Shown: in pieces, positions 39,319-48,859 of the stretch
How the letters are laid out: every line of letters begins with the position of its first letter
Position numbering within the stretch: the first letter of the stretch is position 1
Source: Psychrobacter immobilis
Lineage (GTDB): Bacteria > Pseudomonadota > Gammaproteobacteria > Pseudomonadales > Moraxellaceae
Direction of reading: 5' to 3'
Assembly (NCBI RefSeq): GCF_904846285.1
Contig: NZ_CAJHAD010000015.1
Span: forward strand, 1-64,000
DNA: 64,000 nucleotides
Translations under genes and position numbers: made by a program
The notes under the pieces: generated by a model
Told to the model about the DNA's origin: nothing
What the model saw: only the letters and a program-made list of their open reading frames with translations
Database searches by the model: none

Positions 39319-39504
39319 GGGACGCTCCTAGTATGATAAGAGAAAATGTTGTTACTGAGTTTTTAGGTTTTGGGCATGATTGAGATTTTGCCACATCACT
39401 GATATTTTTTGCTCTACCGATTATAGGGGGTAACTTAGCAAAAAACCAACCCTTGTTTAGCGATTGGCTTGGCAAATGGTTTAGTGACTAGCTTGGAAAA
39501 TGGC

Positions 39505-40887
39505 TTAACGACCTCGATGCGCCTCTTGTAATCCCGACACCACAAAATCCAGCAATTCATTGTCACCTTCACGTGCTGCTTTACGCATCAGCTTCGATGG
39601 AGCGTGGGTTAGCGTCTGGGTTAAACGGCGCGACAGCTCAGTGATAATGTCCTCAGGGCTGGCATTATCCTGTTGCAACTTAGCAATGGATTGATGCAGC
39701 AGTTTATCTACTTGGTCATGGGTTCGCGCGCGATACTGCTGAATATCTTTGCCGACTTGGCGCACTTGAAAGCGCCGATCCATCTCAACGACCAATTGAC
39801 TGACGAGCAGCTCCGCATCGACAGCCGCTTGCCTACGCTGCTCAATATTACCAGCAATCACATGTTGTAAGTCATCGACCGAATACAGATAAACATCATC
39901 GATACGGCTAATGGTAGAGTCGATATCGCGCGGCACTGCCAAGTCAATCATCAGCATCGGCTGATAGCGACGGCTTTTAAGCGCGCGCAAGGTCATGGTT
40001 TTATCTATCAGCACATCCATGCTACCACTACAGCTACTGACAATATCAGCTTCTGCCAATACTTGCGGCAATTCTTGCAGCGCTCTCACCTCTACGACAC
40101 GATCTGGTCGACGCAGTTCAGCGGCCAATGCTTCAGCGCGCTCAGGATTACGGTTACAAATAATAACCTTTCCGACCCCAAGCCCGGCGATATGGGTCGC
40201 CACCAAGCGATTCATCTCGCCTGCTGCGACGACTAATAAGGTGCGACTGGGTAACTCGTCAAATATCTGCGTCACCAATTTGGCAGCAGCATAGCTGAGT
40301 GAGACTGCTTGAGCACCCACTTGGGTCTCGTTACGCACGCGTTTAGCGGCAGCAAATACCTGATCGACAATCCAGCCGAGCTGATTGCTCAGTGCTTTTT
40401 GATCCTGCGCCAAATGGACGGAACGCTTGATTTGACCGAGTATCTGCGGTTCACCCAATATCATTGAGTCAAGACCAGCGGCGACCCTGAGCCAATGGGT
40501 CAAGGCATGAGTGTCACGGTGTACATAAAGATAAGGGTCAATCTCGTCCAATGACAGCTGTTTAAAATCAGCCAGCCATGCTTTGATTTTTAAAATATGA
40601 GTACTGATGACCGCCGAAGCAGTTTGCGCACCGATTGCAATATTGCTGGCAATAGTATCAGTAGCTTGTGGCTCCGCTAAATGCGCCCCTGATTCTGGAG
40701 TTAATAAAATTTGCGGAACCAGCGCATAAATCTCAGTACGGTTACAAGTAGAGACAATCACGCTACCATCGGTAAAGCGCTCTAGCTGTTTAAGGGCGAT
40801 AGTCACATCCTCACCAACAAGCGCCAAGCGCTCTCGTAGAGCGACTGGTGCGGTTTTGTGATTGACCCCAATGACCACTAATCTCAT
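39505..40887 (-). CDS. hemA: Glutamyl-tRNA reductase
   Basis: HemA reduces glutamyl-tRNA to glutamate-1-semialdehyde, the first step of tetrapyrrole synthesis; HemL at 61 kb does the next. The protein is 460 residues (E. coli 418) with a longer linker near residues 65-90. The catalytic Cys48 is in STCNRTEIYAL, the substrate-binding LDSMILGEPQILGQIK lies near 140, and the NADPH domain (LLVVAAGEMNRLVATHI) near 220. The C-terminal dimerisation helices follow. The N-terminal MRLVVIGVNHKTAPVALRER fits the start, with ATG at 40887. Unlike in E. coli, prfA does not follow it here. Confidence 0.96.
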   Translation of the reverse strand: MRLVVIGVNHKTAPVALRERLALVGEDVTIALKQLERFTDGSVIVSTCNRTEIYALVPQILLTPESGAHLAEPQATDTIASNIAIGAQTASAVISTHILKIKAWLADFKQLSLDEIDPYLYVHRDTHALTHWLRVAAGLDSMILGEPQILGQIKRSVHLAQDQKALSNQLGWIVDQVFAAAKRVRNETQVGAQAVSLSYAAAKLVTQIFDELPSRTLLVVAAGEMNRLVATHIAGLGVGKVIICNRNPERAEALAAELRRPDRVVEVRALQELPQVLAEADIVSSCSGSMDVLIDKTMTLRALKSRRYQPMLMIDLAVPRDIDSTISRIDDVYLYSVDDLQHVIAGNIEQRRQAAVDAELLVSQLVVEMDRRFQVRQVGKDIQQYRARTHDQVDKLLHQSIAKLQQDNASPEDIITELSRRLTQTLTHAPSKLMRKAAREGDNELLDFVVSGLQEAHRGR

Positions 40888-41485
40888 TATTGATAGACCA
40901 TAAATATAACGTTTACCTACCAGCCAAACGCTCTTGGAAGGTTAAAAAACCCTATTCAAGCAGCAGTTTTAGAAAACAGTTTTTCACAGACAGCGCTTGC
41001 TAAACTGTCTTTGAAAAAATGTCTTTAACCAATCATGCGCACGATAGATATAGTGCAAACGCTTAAAAAGCGCTTATTATATCATTATTGCTAGCTTTAT
41101 TTAACAGGCAACGCTTGGCGATGTTATTTGTCTGTATCTGGGCGCAGCGTCGATAAATCAACTGCTATGAAGGCTTTTAAAGTAAACGCTGTTAAATAGA
41201 TAAATTTAAAAAACGCTAGTCGCATTTATCTTGTCTATTAGCAATGGCAGGTTATTCAATAGTTGAGTAATTCAAGCCAACTTACGATAAATTTAGCAGT
41301 TACTTAATCCGCTAAATATTGCTAATATCTGAGTAACACGGACGCTATTGTTTATCCCCTCAATCTACTCTTATAATGCTAGTCACGGGTTTTCTTCGTA
41401 GCTGTTTTTAGAATAATAGCAATAAAATCACCTTGTTATGCTGCAAACGATTTTACGGGTAAATAATAGGTAAACACTGCTAGCT
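40888..41485. other. Divergent region between hemA and the TPR gene
   Basis: Nearly 600 non-coding bases. They hold the hemA promoter and the promoter of the TPR gene. I see several short AGCGCTT-type palindromes but no conserved RNA element, repeat or ORF with a ribosome-binding site. Confidence 0.4.
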
Positions 41486-43498
41486 ATGATTTTTTTTGGC
41501 TCATCCTTTAGATTGCAACCTATGCATCATGATCAGTCTCGCCTGCGCGCTTTATTGCACGCTATTATGGAGCGGCTATACCAGCGCCATCAGCTAACTT
41601 TATCGTTGGCCGTTTGCTTATGCCTAGGATTACCTGCCCACGCTAAATATGTCAGCCCCTCATTACATATCAGCTCTTATAATATCTCTTCCGTCGTCGC
41701 CAATGATGCCAATACTAATAATGTAAATATTAATGATGCTAGCAGCGAAAACTTTATTGCTACACCTGCTCATAAAACGCTTGCTAAGCAATCATTATCT
41801 CAAGAGCCATCTATTCAGCAACCATCAACTCATCAGCCCCAAACAACTGAAAATATTGCTGATGATGTGAACAATCTAGCACCAACAACCAGCGGGCAAA
41901 CGTCGCTTGGCGAGCCGAGCTTGTATGCGCTTTTAGATGCCGAATTTGCCGCGGATCGTGATGACACCGACCGCGCGGTGACCATCTATAAGCAGCAGTC
42001 TTTTAAGCAAGATGCGACGGCGGTATTTGAGCGAGCGCTAAGTTTATCTTTACGCAATGAGAGCGTTGAGGATTCTCTGCGCTTTGCTAAAACTTGGCAA
42101 GACCAAAACCCCGACCACGTGCCTGCTTGGTTTTATGTGGCACATTTAGCCTTGCGCGCTCATGATTATGAGTTGGCAGGCGAAAGCCTTAATCGTATTC
42201 TAAGTTACGACCCGCGAGCCGATCTTAGCGAAATCCTGATAGGCATTTATCCCAATACTGATGAAGATAAACGCGAACTGCTCGCTGCCTTGCAACCTAT
42301 TGATAGTGAGCAGAACGCTTCGCTATCGGTATTAAAAGCCGGTTTGCTATATCAGTTTAATGAACCTGAGATTGCTATTGTTCATATCGATCGTGCCTTA
42401 GCGCGTCAACCAGATTATGTACCCTTTATCACTTTAAAAGCCGATATATTACGCAAGACTGAGCCGTCAGAGGCAGTTATCAATTATGTCAGCCAAGCAC
42501 GCTTACGTAACCCTGACAGCAAAAGCTTATACTTATATGAGATTCGCTACTTACTTGATTTGCGGCAAAGCGAGCAGGCTTGGCAGCTGTTACTTGACGC
42601 CCATGAGCGCTTTGCTGATGACGCCGAAATTACCTTGCTAGCCGCACTGGTCAGCTTAGACGTTGAAGAGTATGCCACTGCCGACCAGTTGCTTAATATG
42701 CTGGCTAAAAACCCTTCTTATCTTGATCAAGCTTATTATTATCTGGGTATCAGTGCTGAGCGCCAGCAGCGCTTTGAGCAAGCAAAATACTATCTCAATG
42801 GCGTTATGCAAGAGGACTTGGTATTAGAAGCGCGTCGAAAAGTGGTGTCGTTTGAGCTGCTCAATGATGACGTCGAGTCCGCCATCGCTACCCTAGAAAA
42901 ACTGCGTAAAGACTTTAGTATCTTCGCCCCTGACAGTTTTGTCATGCAAGCGGATATTTTGTGGCAGCAAAATGAGTCCGATGAAGCGCTACGGTTATTA
43001 ACACGCGCCAGTCGTAAATACCCCAATAATGAGATGCTGCTGTTTGCCCGCGCTCAACTGCTTGATGATAAAGAAGACTATATCGTTAAGCGCACTTTAT
43101 TGAACCATTTGCAAACGCTCGACCCAACCAACCTCTCCTATCAGCTTAGCTACGCGCAGTTATTGCTAGCCAATGAGCGCAGCTCTGAGCAAGGTTTGGC
43201 GCTAGCAACTTCTATTATTCAAATCCGCTATGATGACCCGCGCTATGACAATGATTTGCATCTGCAAGCATTGAATATACTGGCAGCGGATGCCTTAGCA
43301 GCTGAGAACTACCAGCAAGTCATCGACTATCTACAAACGCCATATGACGTCTTCCCGACTCTACGCTCAGGCACGCTGCTGCTACGCGCTTATCAAGGTT
43401 TGGGTAATAATGAAAAAGTCGAAGCTTTACTCGCAGATTTACAACAGCGTTTCTCATTCGGGCAGCGCAACGTTAACGACCGTATACAGCTTTATTAA
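41486..43498 (+). CDS. Tetratricopeptide-repeat protein, exported
   Basis: A 670-residue protein with an N-terminal signal sequence (LTLSLAVCLCLGLPAHA, cleavage after AHA near residue 53 of the long form). A Ser/Thr/Asn/Gln-rich linker follows to about residue 145, then tandem TPR-like helical repeats to the end, for example VLKAGLLYQFNEPEIAIVHI and YYYLGISAERQQRFEQAKYY. This protein is usually found just before lolB and ispE in Pseudomonas and Moraxellaceae; it is likely periplasmic, and perhaps outer-membrane associated. Its role is unknown. The start is uncertain: ATG codons at 41486, 41522 and 41567 are all possible. Confidence 0.85.
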   Translation: MIFFGSSFRLQPMHHDQSRLRALLHAIMERLYQRHQLTLSLAVCLCLGLPAHAKYVSPSLHISSYNISSVVANDANTNNVNINDASSENFIATPAHKTLAKQSLSQEPSIQQPSTHQPQTTENIADDVNNLAPTTSGQTSLGEPSLYALLDAEFAADRDDTDRAVTIYKQQSFKQDATAVFERALSLSLRNESVEDSLRFAKTWQDQNPDHVPAWFYVAHLALRAHDYELAGESLNRILSYDPRADLSEILIGIYPNTDEDKRELLAALQPIDSEQNASLSVLKAGLLYQFNEPEIAIVHIDRALARQPDYVPFITLKADILRKTEPSEAVINYVSQARLRNPDSKSLYLYEIRYLLDLRQSEQAWQLLLDAHERFADDAEITLLAALVSLDVEEYATADQLLNMLAKNPSYLDQAYYYLGISAERQQRFEQAKYYLNGVMQEDLVLEARRKVVSFELLNDDVESAIATLEKLRKDFSIFAPDSFVMQADILWQQNESDEALRLLTRASRKYPNNEMLLFARAQLLDDKEDYIVKRTLLNHLQTLDPTNLSYQLSYAQLLLANERSSEQGLALATSIIQIRYDDPRYDNDLHLQALNILAADALAAENYQQVIDYLQTPYDVFPTLRSGTLLLRAYQGLGNNEKVEALLADLQQRFSFGQRNVNDRIQLY

Positions 43499-43750
43499 TG
43501 CGCTTTTTGCTTAAAGTTTATCTAATACTGACAATAAAATACGGCTAGACATAAAAAAGCTTGCCATAAAAACTACAAGTCAGTTATAAGAAATGAACAG
43601 CCGTGCATCAGCGAGTAACAAATAACGCTTAAGCTACTCTCTTTTCGAAACAGTTTTTTTGAAATATCTAATTATCGAAACTTTTAAATATATGAGCTTC
43701 TAAACATCAAAAAAATAATTTTGTAAATTTGTCACTTTTGAGGAACAACC

Positions 43751-44386
43751 ATGTCAACATCAAAAAAACACCAGCCAACTAAACTGGCGCTATTTACCGC
43801 TTTAACCACCGCACTCGTTATTACTTCTGGCTGCCAATCATTAAAAACTGCCAATGCTACCAACCAGCCCATTGGCACGGTACAAGGTCAAAATGCTGAA
43901 CAGCCTAAAAAGCTTGAGAACTTTAATATCACGGGCAAAATCGGGGTCACAACGCCTGGCAAAGACAATACAGGAAACCAAGGCGGTAGTGCTTTCTATG
44001 CATGGGGGCAACAAGATGAACGCTTTGCCATCGAATTGATTGGCGCGCTCGGCATTGGTAAAACAAATATCGAATATAATGGTCAATCAGCGACTTTAAT
44101 CAGCGAAAAGACTGGCACTTTAACCGCTACTGACCCTGAAACCTTGCTCAAAAAAGCTACAGGCTGGCAAGCGCCGATTTCACAAATGCCGTATTGGATA
44201 TCAGGTCGCCCAGCGCCTTCGGACAGCGCGCCACAGCTTGATGCTCAAAACCGTTTGATTAGCGCGGTGAATGGCGAATGGCAAGCCAGCTTTACTTATA
44301 AAGGTAATGATAAGCTGCCAAATAAAATCAGCGCGGTGCAATCACAAGGCAATAAAGTAGTGATGACCATCGATCATCAAAAATAA
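43751..44386 (+). CDS. lolB: Outer-membrane lipoprotein LolB
   Basis: LolB takes lipoproteins from the LolA carrier and inserts them in the outer membrane. This 211-residue protein has a signal peptide with lipid-attachment Cys28 (VITSGCQS), then the LolB core: FNITGKIGVTTPG, SAFYAWGQQDERFAIELIGALGIG with the hydrophobic protruding loop, and WQAPISQMPYWISGRPAPSD. The last segment is a LolB signature. The start ATG at 43751 follows TTTTGAGGAACAACC, a good ribosome-binding site. ispE begins 64 bases downstream, the standard gammaproteobacterial order, so the two are probably co-transcribed. Confidence 0.93.
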   Translation: MSTSKKHQPTKLALFTALTTALVITSGCQSLKTANATNQPIGTVQGQNAEQPKKLENFNITGKIGVTTPGKDNTGNQGGSAFYAWGQQDERFAIELIGALGIGKTNIEYNGQSATLISEKTGTLTATDPETLLKKATGWQAPISQMPYWISGRPAPSDSAPQLDAQNRLISAVNGEWQASFTYKGNDKLPNKISAVQSQGNKVVMTIDHQK

Positions 44387-44450
44387 TAACAATACGTAGA
44401 AAGTAGAACACACTGTTATCTTTACGAACAATTCATAAAGACGCATATTC

Positions 44451-45419
44451 ATGACTGAACACACCATGCCAACATCGGTTACCACGCGCTTATCACCGGC
44501 CAAGATTAATTTATTTCTGCATATTACCGATAAGCGCGCTGATGGCTATCATAATTTGCAAACCGTCTTTCGCCTGCTCGACTGGGGCGATTATCTACAT
44601 TTTTCGACAGCAGATAAATTAATATCTACTCTTGATAACTCAGTAAATAACAGTCGAGTAGATATTAATAGCCTGTGTGGTCAGCTGCTAACGTTGGCTG
44701 GTGCCGACACGATAACCAGCAGCATAGAGGACAATTTAATCTTTAAAGCGGCTAGCGCCCTACTGGTAGCGGCCATAGACTCAAATAAGCTACCTGCGCA
44801 ACTACCGCTTGTGCAAGTGACTTTAGATAAGCACTTGCCAATGGGCGCAGGATTAGGCGGTGGTTCATCCAATGCCGCAACGACATTGATGACACTTAAT
44901 AACATTTGGCAGCTTAATTTTACTCAAAGCGAGCTGATAAACATTGGTACTAAAGTAGGCGCGGATGTGCCAATATTTATCTTTGGTCAAGATGCGATTG
45001 CGATGGGTATTGGCGAGGAGCTGACGGCCATTGATTTAGCAGAGCAGCAATATTTAGTATTGACGCCTAACGCCCACGTGAACACTGCTAAGCTGTTCGC
45101 TCATCCGCAACTACAACGAGATATCACCGCGCTATCGATTGAAACCATTCAAAACCAGACCATTGATTATGTGCAATATTTAAACAAGCCTTATCAAAAT
45201 GTCTTTACACCTGTAGTCATCAGCCTTGCTCCTGCCGTCGATGAAGCGTTACGTTATTTGCAAGGATTAGAGTCACAAGCACTCAGCACAGCACGGATGA
45301 CCGGCTCTGGTAGTGCCGTATTCTTGCCATTGGATTCAAGTGTTACGATTGATAAAGCGCTGTTGGCAAAATGGATTAAAGATGCGCCTTGTGCAGGGTA
45401 TATGGTTGGGAGTTTGTAA
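44451..45419 (+). CDS. ispE: 4-diphosphocytidyl-2-C-methyl-D-erythritol kinase
   Basis: IspE phosphorylates CDP-methylerythritol in the non-mevalonate isoprenoid pathway. It is a GHMP kinase of 322 residues, somewhat longer than E. coli IspE (283) through loop insertions such as the segment around residues 55-80. Motifs: SPAKINLFLHITDKRADGYH at residues about 14-33, ATP-binding LPMGAGLGGGSSNAA near 128, and MTGSGSAVFLPL near the C-terminus. The active-site Lys and Asp (ADVPIF) are present. It follows lolB by 64 bases. Confidence 0.95.
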   Translation: MTEHTMPTSVTTRLSPAKINLFLHITDKRADGYHNLQTVFRLLDWGDYLHFSTADKLISTLDNSVNNSRVDINSLCGQLLTLAGADTITSSIEDNLIFKAASALLVAAIDSNKLPAQLPLVQVTLDKHLPMGAGLGGGSSNAATTLMTLNNIWQLNFTQSELINIGTKVGADVPIFIFGQDAIAMGIGEELTAIDLAEQQYLVLTPNAHVNTAKLFAHPQLQRDITALSIETIQNQTIDYVQYLNKPYQNVFTPVVISLAPAVDEALRYLQGLESQALSTARMTGSGSAVFLPLDSSVTIDKALLAKWIKDAPCAGYMVGSL

Positions 45420-45469
45420 GTTTAGATGGAATTGATAACGCAACTTTTTTAGCCTAAAGGTTATTCATA

Positions 45470-45997
45470 ATGAAAATAAATTTTTTCACGCTATCAACAA
45501 GTATTTTGGCACTTTCAATAGCCGTGACAGGCTGTACCAACAATTCTGATACTCAAAACGTCACGTTACCTAAGCCAAAAGTATCTATCGATAATAGGGC
45601 TAGTGATGTCAGCATTAATGCCTCTGAAAATAAGCCATATGCTAAGTTTTTTACCTATCCATATGAGCATGGTGCGGAAATAGAACCAGCTATGGGCGGT
45701 ACTTTAGTTATGAAAGATGGTTGTTTGCTTATCCACAACGGTGATAGGCTTAACGTTCCTGTTTTTCCTCATGGTATAACCACCTGGAATGAAGAGACAC
45801 AGACTCTGACAGCCAATGGCGTTGATATACCTTTAAACACTGAGCTATTTACTAATGGATCCTTAGACGGCGGAAAATACGATCCTAACTACGATTACGA
45901 TTTTGAGCAACAAGCAGATCCTAAATGTTTGGAAAATAGGTATATCCAATTTTTGGGTTCACAGTTCATGGATGTCAAAGATTTGCCAAATCATTAG
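45470..45997 (+). CDS. Putative lipoprotein of unknown function
   Basis: A 175-residue protein with a signal peptide and lipobox AVTGC (Cys22). The mature part contains GGTLVMKDGCLLIHNGDRLN and TTWNEETQTLTANGVDIPLN, which look like a small beta-sandwich, plus two further Cys that could form a disulphide. I do not recognise the family. It lies 50 bases after ispE on the same strand, so it may share that transcript. It is strain-variable in appearance (AT-richer than lolB-ispE). Confidence 0.65.
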   Translation: MKINFFTLSTSILALSIAVTGCTNNSDTQNVTLPKPKVSIDNRASDVSINASENKPYAKFFTYPYEHGAEIEPAMGGTLVMKDGCLLIHNGDRLNVPVFPHGITTWNEETQTLTANGVDIPLNTELFTNGSLDGGKYDPNYDYDFEQQADPKCLENRYIQFLGSQFMDVKDLPNH

Positions 45998-46143
45998 CCT
46001 ATACAAGCTAAAAATTCAACCAAACACTGCCTATAGCGTGTAAATAGAATTATTATAAAGACAGTGTATAAATTTTCATTAACTCAACATCCGTTTTATT
46101 TTCAACCTATTTAGAATAAAAGACATTAAAAGCCTCAAATGAC

Positions 46144-46171
46144 TTGCAAAAGCTGAATATTTATTTATAAT
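46144..46171 (+). promoter_or_regulatory. Promoter of the tRNA-Gln genes
   Basis: TTGCAA (46144-46149), 16 bases, then TATAAT (46166-46171), followed by a GC-rich discriminator GGTCGCC. This is typical of stringently controlled stable-RNA promoters. The expected start is near 46178, a few bases before the tRNA. Confidence 0.75.
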
Positions 46172-46184
46172 AGGTCGCCTCAAT

Positions 46185-46260
46185 AGGGGTATAGCCAAGT
46201 TGGTAAGGCATCAGGTTTTGATCCTGACATCCGTTGGTTCGAGTCCAGCTACCCCTGCCA
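46185..46260 (+). tRNA. tRNA-Gln (TTG), copy 1
   Basis: A complete 76-base cloverleaf: acceptor AGGGGTA/TACCCCT, D-stem GCC/GGC, anticodon stem TCAGG/CCTGA with loop TTTTGAT (anticodon TTG), T-loop TTCGAGT, and encoded CCA. It lies in the usual place between ispE and prs. It is identical to the second copy. Confidence 0.97.
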
Positions 46261-46493
46261 TTTTTAAGCGCAAAGCGTTTGATATGTATAATAAGCGATT
46301 TAAGATAGCTGCTTATTGACATTGACAACGTTATCTCAGTTTCGGTATAGTTCGCAATGAGCACCGTTAGGGAAAAGTTATGTTCTAAACGGTTTATTCG
46401 TTTATAAGATAACGAACAGGTCGTGACGCTATTCTAAGCGTAATTTTATTAAAAGTTGCTATTAGATATCGACGTACACAGCCTAGACATTAC

Positions 46494-46569
46494 AGGGGTA
46501 TAGCCAAGTTGGTAAGGCATCAGGTTTTGATCCTGACATCCGTTGGTTCGAGTCCAGCTACCCCTGCCA
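46494..46569 (+). tRNA. tRNA-Gln (TTG), copy 2
   Basis: Identical in all 76 bases to the copy 233 bases upstream, including the encoded CCA. The flanking DNA is not duplicated, which suggests either gene conversion between old copies or strong constraint. It may be co-transcribed with copy 1, as no terminator lies between them. Confidence 0.97.
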
Positions 46570-46679
46570 TTTTTTACTGTAATAGTAGTCATCAATAGTT
46601 TTCCATACTCTTTTCTGAATTTGAGCAGTTTGACACTGCTTAGCGGTCGCTGCTTGAGTCAATCAATAGGACTTCTGTC

Positions 46680-47627
46680 ATGCCTTATTTGGCGATTTTT
46701 ACGGGTAATGCCCACCCAGAATTAGCAAAAACCGTAGCCGACCATCTCCATATACCTCTTGGTAAAGCTGACATCACGCGTTTTTCTGATGGCGAAATTG
46801 CCGTAGAAATCAAAGAACACGTGCGCGGTAAAGACGTGTTTATCATGCAGCCGACTTGTGCACCAACCAATGACAATTTGATGGAAATCATGATGATGGC
46901 TGACGCCTTGCGTCGCTCTAGTGCTGGCCGTATCACTGCTGTCATGCCATACTTCGGTTATGCACGTCAAGACCGTCGTCCTCGTTCAGCTCGTGTACCT
47001 ATTTCTGCTAAAGTCGTCGCTGACATGTTAAACATCGTCAGTATCGATCGCGTCATGACCGTTGATTTGCACTCAGATCAGATTCAGGGCTTCTTTGATA
47101 TCCCAGTCGATAACATCTACGGTACTCCTGTATTATTGAATGACCTTAAAAAACAAGATTATGACAACATTATGGTGGTTTCACCTGACGTTGGCGGTGT
47201 GGTACGTGCGCGCGCGATGGCTAAGCAATTGGGCGATACCGACATGGCGATTATTGATAAACGCCGTGCCCGTGCCAATGAGTCACAAGTGATGCACATT
47301 ATTGGTGATGTTCGTGACCGTGATTGCGTCATCGTTGATGATATGGTCGATACGGCAGGGACGTTATGTAAAGCCGCTGAAGCACTAAAAGCAAACGGCG
47401 CGCGCCGCGTATTGGCTTATATTACCCACCCTGTTCTATCGGGTAATGCGCTAAAAAACATCAGCGAGTCGGCACTCGATGAGATTGTGGTCACCGATAC
47501 CATTCCATTATCTGACGCTGCTAAAGCCTGTAGCAAAATTCGTCAAGTAAGTATCGCACCGATGCTGGCTGAAAGCTTACGCCGTATCAATAACGAAGAA
47601 TCTATCAGTGCAATGTTTGATGCTTAG
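46680..47627 (+). CDS. prs: Ribose-phosphate pyrophosphokinase
   Basis: Prs makes PRPP from ribose 5-phosphate and ATP for purine, pyrimidine, histidine, tryptophan and NAD synthesis. The 315 residues equal the E. coli enzyme. Seen are the start [40 protein letters not shown] (flexible loop), the metal-binding [20 protein letters not shown] near residue 125, and the PRPP-binding loop [13 protein letters not shown] near 215. It follows the tRNA-Gln pair, and its own terminator lies just beyond the stop. Confidence 0.98.
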   Translation: MPYLAIFTGNAHPELAKTVADHLHIPLGKADITRFSDGEIAVEIKEHVRGKDVFIMQPTCAPTNDNLMEIMMMADALRRSSAGRITAVMPYFGYARQDRRPRSARVPISAKVVADMLNIVSIDRVMTVDLHSDQIQGFFDIPVDNIYGTPVLLNDLKKQDYDNIMVVSPDVGGVVRARAMAKQLGDTDMAIIDKRRARANESQVMHIIGDVRDRDCVIVDDMVDTAGTLCKAAEALKANGARRVLAYITHPVLSGNALKNISESALDEIVVTDTIPLSDAAKACSKIRQVSIAPMLAESLRRINNEESISAMFDA

Positions 47628-47664
47628 GTAACGCTTAAGATTTTTTGTTACTAAAAAATCTGTT

Positions 47665-47702
47665 AAAAAAACGCCGAGTTTTATGACTTGGCGTTTTTTT
47701 TA
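47665..47702 (+). terminator. prs terminator
   Basis: AAAAAAACGCC gAGT tttatg ACT tGGCGTTTTTTT; a strong stem with A and T tracts. Confidence 0.9.
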
Positions 47703-47949
47703 ATCACTTTTCGTGGTTTATTGTGTATTCACTTTAAATAGCCATTTCACGTAGGTCTTTATTATTGTTAAAGAATCACGTATAATGCGCGCCTGTATTC
47801 ATCATTAGCTAAACTCTATTATTTTTAGGTATTTTTATACTTAGCGACGTGATTGATACATTCTAAAGTATTGATTATCCAGTGATAGACTGGTCGCAAG
47901 TCTGTTATTGCTGGTAGATACTTCACATACTCTCTATAGGATTATATCC
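47703..47949. other. Leader region of rplY
   Basis: The non-coding stretch between the prs terminator and rplY. TATAAT (47781-47786) followed by GCGCGCC is a good -10 box with a GC-rich discriminator, giving a leader of about 155 bases. The -35 region is poor. The long leader might fold or bind a regulator, but I see no known motif. Confidence 0.4.
47781..47786 (+). promoter_or_regulatory. Probable -10 box of rplY
   Basis: TATAAT followed by the GC-rich discriminator GCGCGCC, as at growth-rate-controlled ribosomal promoters. No clear -35 sequence at 16-18 bases. Confidence 0.5.
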
Positions 47950-48630
47950 ATGGCTATTGATCATTTTGCAATCAATGCGGTTGACCGCTCTGCTGAACAA
48001 CAAGGTAAAGGTGCGAGCCGCCGCCTACGTAAGCAGAATCTAGTTCCTGCTATCATTTATGGTGGTGGTGAAGAACCAACCACTATCTCAATCAAAATCA
48101 ACGAGCTAGTAAAGTCGCTTGAATATGAAGCCTTCTTTTCACAAATCTTGACCATCACGACCGATAAAGGCGATGAGCATCAAGTTGTTATCAAAGCCTT
48201 GCAACGCCATCCTGCTAAAGGTTTCCCAATGCATGCTGACTTCCAGCGCATTGTGAAAGGTCAGAAAATCAACATGAACATTCCTTTGCATTTCGCTGGT
48301 GCTGAAAATGCTCCAGGTACGAAAGCGGGTGGCATTCTATCTACAGTAGTAACTGATGTTGAAATCGTTTGCCTACCATCACAATTACCTGAATACCTAG
48401 AAGTTGACGTATCAGGCATGGAAATCGGTGATCTATTCCGTCTATCAGACATCAAACTGCCTGAAGGCGTTATCATCTTTGATCTTGACATGGAAGATGC
48501 TCACGACCGTACTATCGTTAACATGCAGCCACCAACGGTTGAAGAAGTTGACGCAGACGCTGAAGTTGATGCGGCTGACGTACCTGCGACTGCACAAAGT
48601 GCTGAAGCTGAAGACAAAGACGCTGAATAA
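47950..48630 (+). CDS. rplY: Ribosomal protein bL25, long CTC-type form
   Basis: bL25 binds 5S rRNA in the large ribosomal subunit. I chose ATG 47950, 42 bases into the open frame, because MAIDHFAINAVDRSAEQQGKG is the usual start and AGGA lies upstream. The protein is then 226 residues. Residues 1-100 form the L25 domain (GKGASRRLRKQNLVPAIIYG), followed by the CTC beta domain (LPSQLPEYLEVDVSGMEIGD), and an acidic Glu/Asp/Ala-rich tail of about 35 residues. E. coli has only the short L25 domain. It stands between prs and pth as usual. Confidence 0.96.
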   Translation: MAIDHFAINAVDRSAEQQGKGASRRLRKQNLVPAIIYGGGEEPTTISIKINELVKSLEYEAFFSQILTITTDKGDEHQVVIKALQRHPAKGFPMHADFQRIVKGQKINMNIPLHFAGAENAPGTKAGGILSTVVTDVEIVCLPSQLPEYLEVDVSGMEIGDLFRLSDIKLPEGVIIFDLDMEDAHDRTIVNMQPPTVEEVDADAEVDAADVPATAQSAEAEDKDAE

Positions 48631-48694
48631 TAAGCCCGCGTTACATAGAGACTGCGATCTAGTGTCTGCTATGTGATAACAGGTTTGTTTAGTC

Positions 48695-48732
48695 AAAAAA
48701 CAGCAGGTGATAAATATCTCCTGCTGTTTTTG
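48695..48732 (+). terminator. rplY terminator
   Basis: AAAAACAGCAGG tGAT aaat ATC tCCTGCTGTTTTT; a strong near-symmetrical hairpin. Confidence 0.9.
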
Positions 48733-48736
48733 TAAG

Positions 48737-48825
48737 TAAGGTTTGAAAAGTAGGATAACTAGTATGTAAGACAAATATTATAGAACTGTCTTATATTATA
48801 GAGTTGTCTTACTTTTCAAACCTTA
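48737..48825. repeat. 89-bp inverted-repeat element between rplY and pth
   Basis: Perfect 16-bp terminal inverted repeats (TAAGGTTTGAAAAGTA at 48737-48752 and its complement at 48810-48825) enclose a second pair, GTAAGACAA/TTGTCTTAC. The right half also holds two tandem 18-bp units beginning ATTATAGA. The whole forms a long hairpin immediately after the rplY terminator and just before pth. It looks like a small palindromic repeat or MITE, or a leader hairpin of pth. Confidence 0.65.
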
Positions 48826-48859
48826 TCACTCATTTATTAAATTTAAGCAGGGTGTTTTT

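Noticed and set aside
46161..46364. 67-codon open frame antisense to tRNA-Gln copy 1
   Set aside because: It overlaps the tRNA and its promoter and has no gene-like features.
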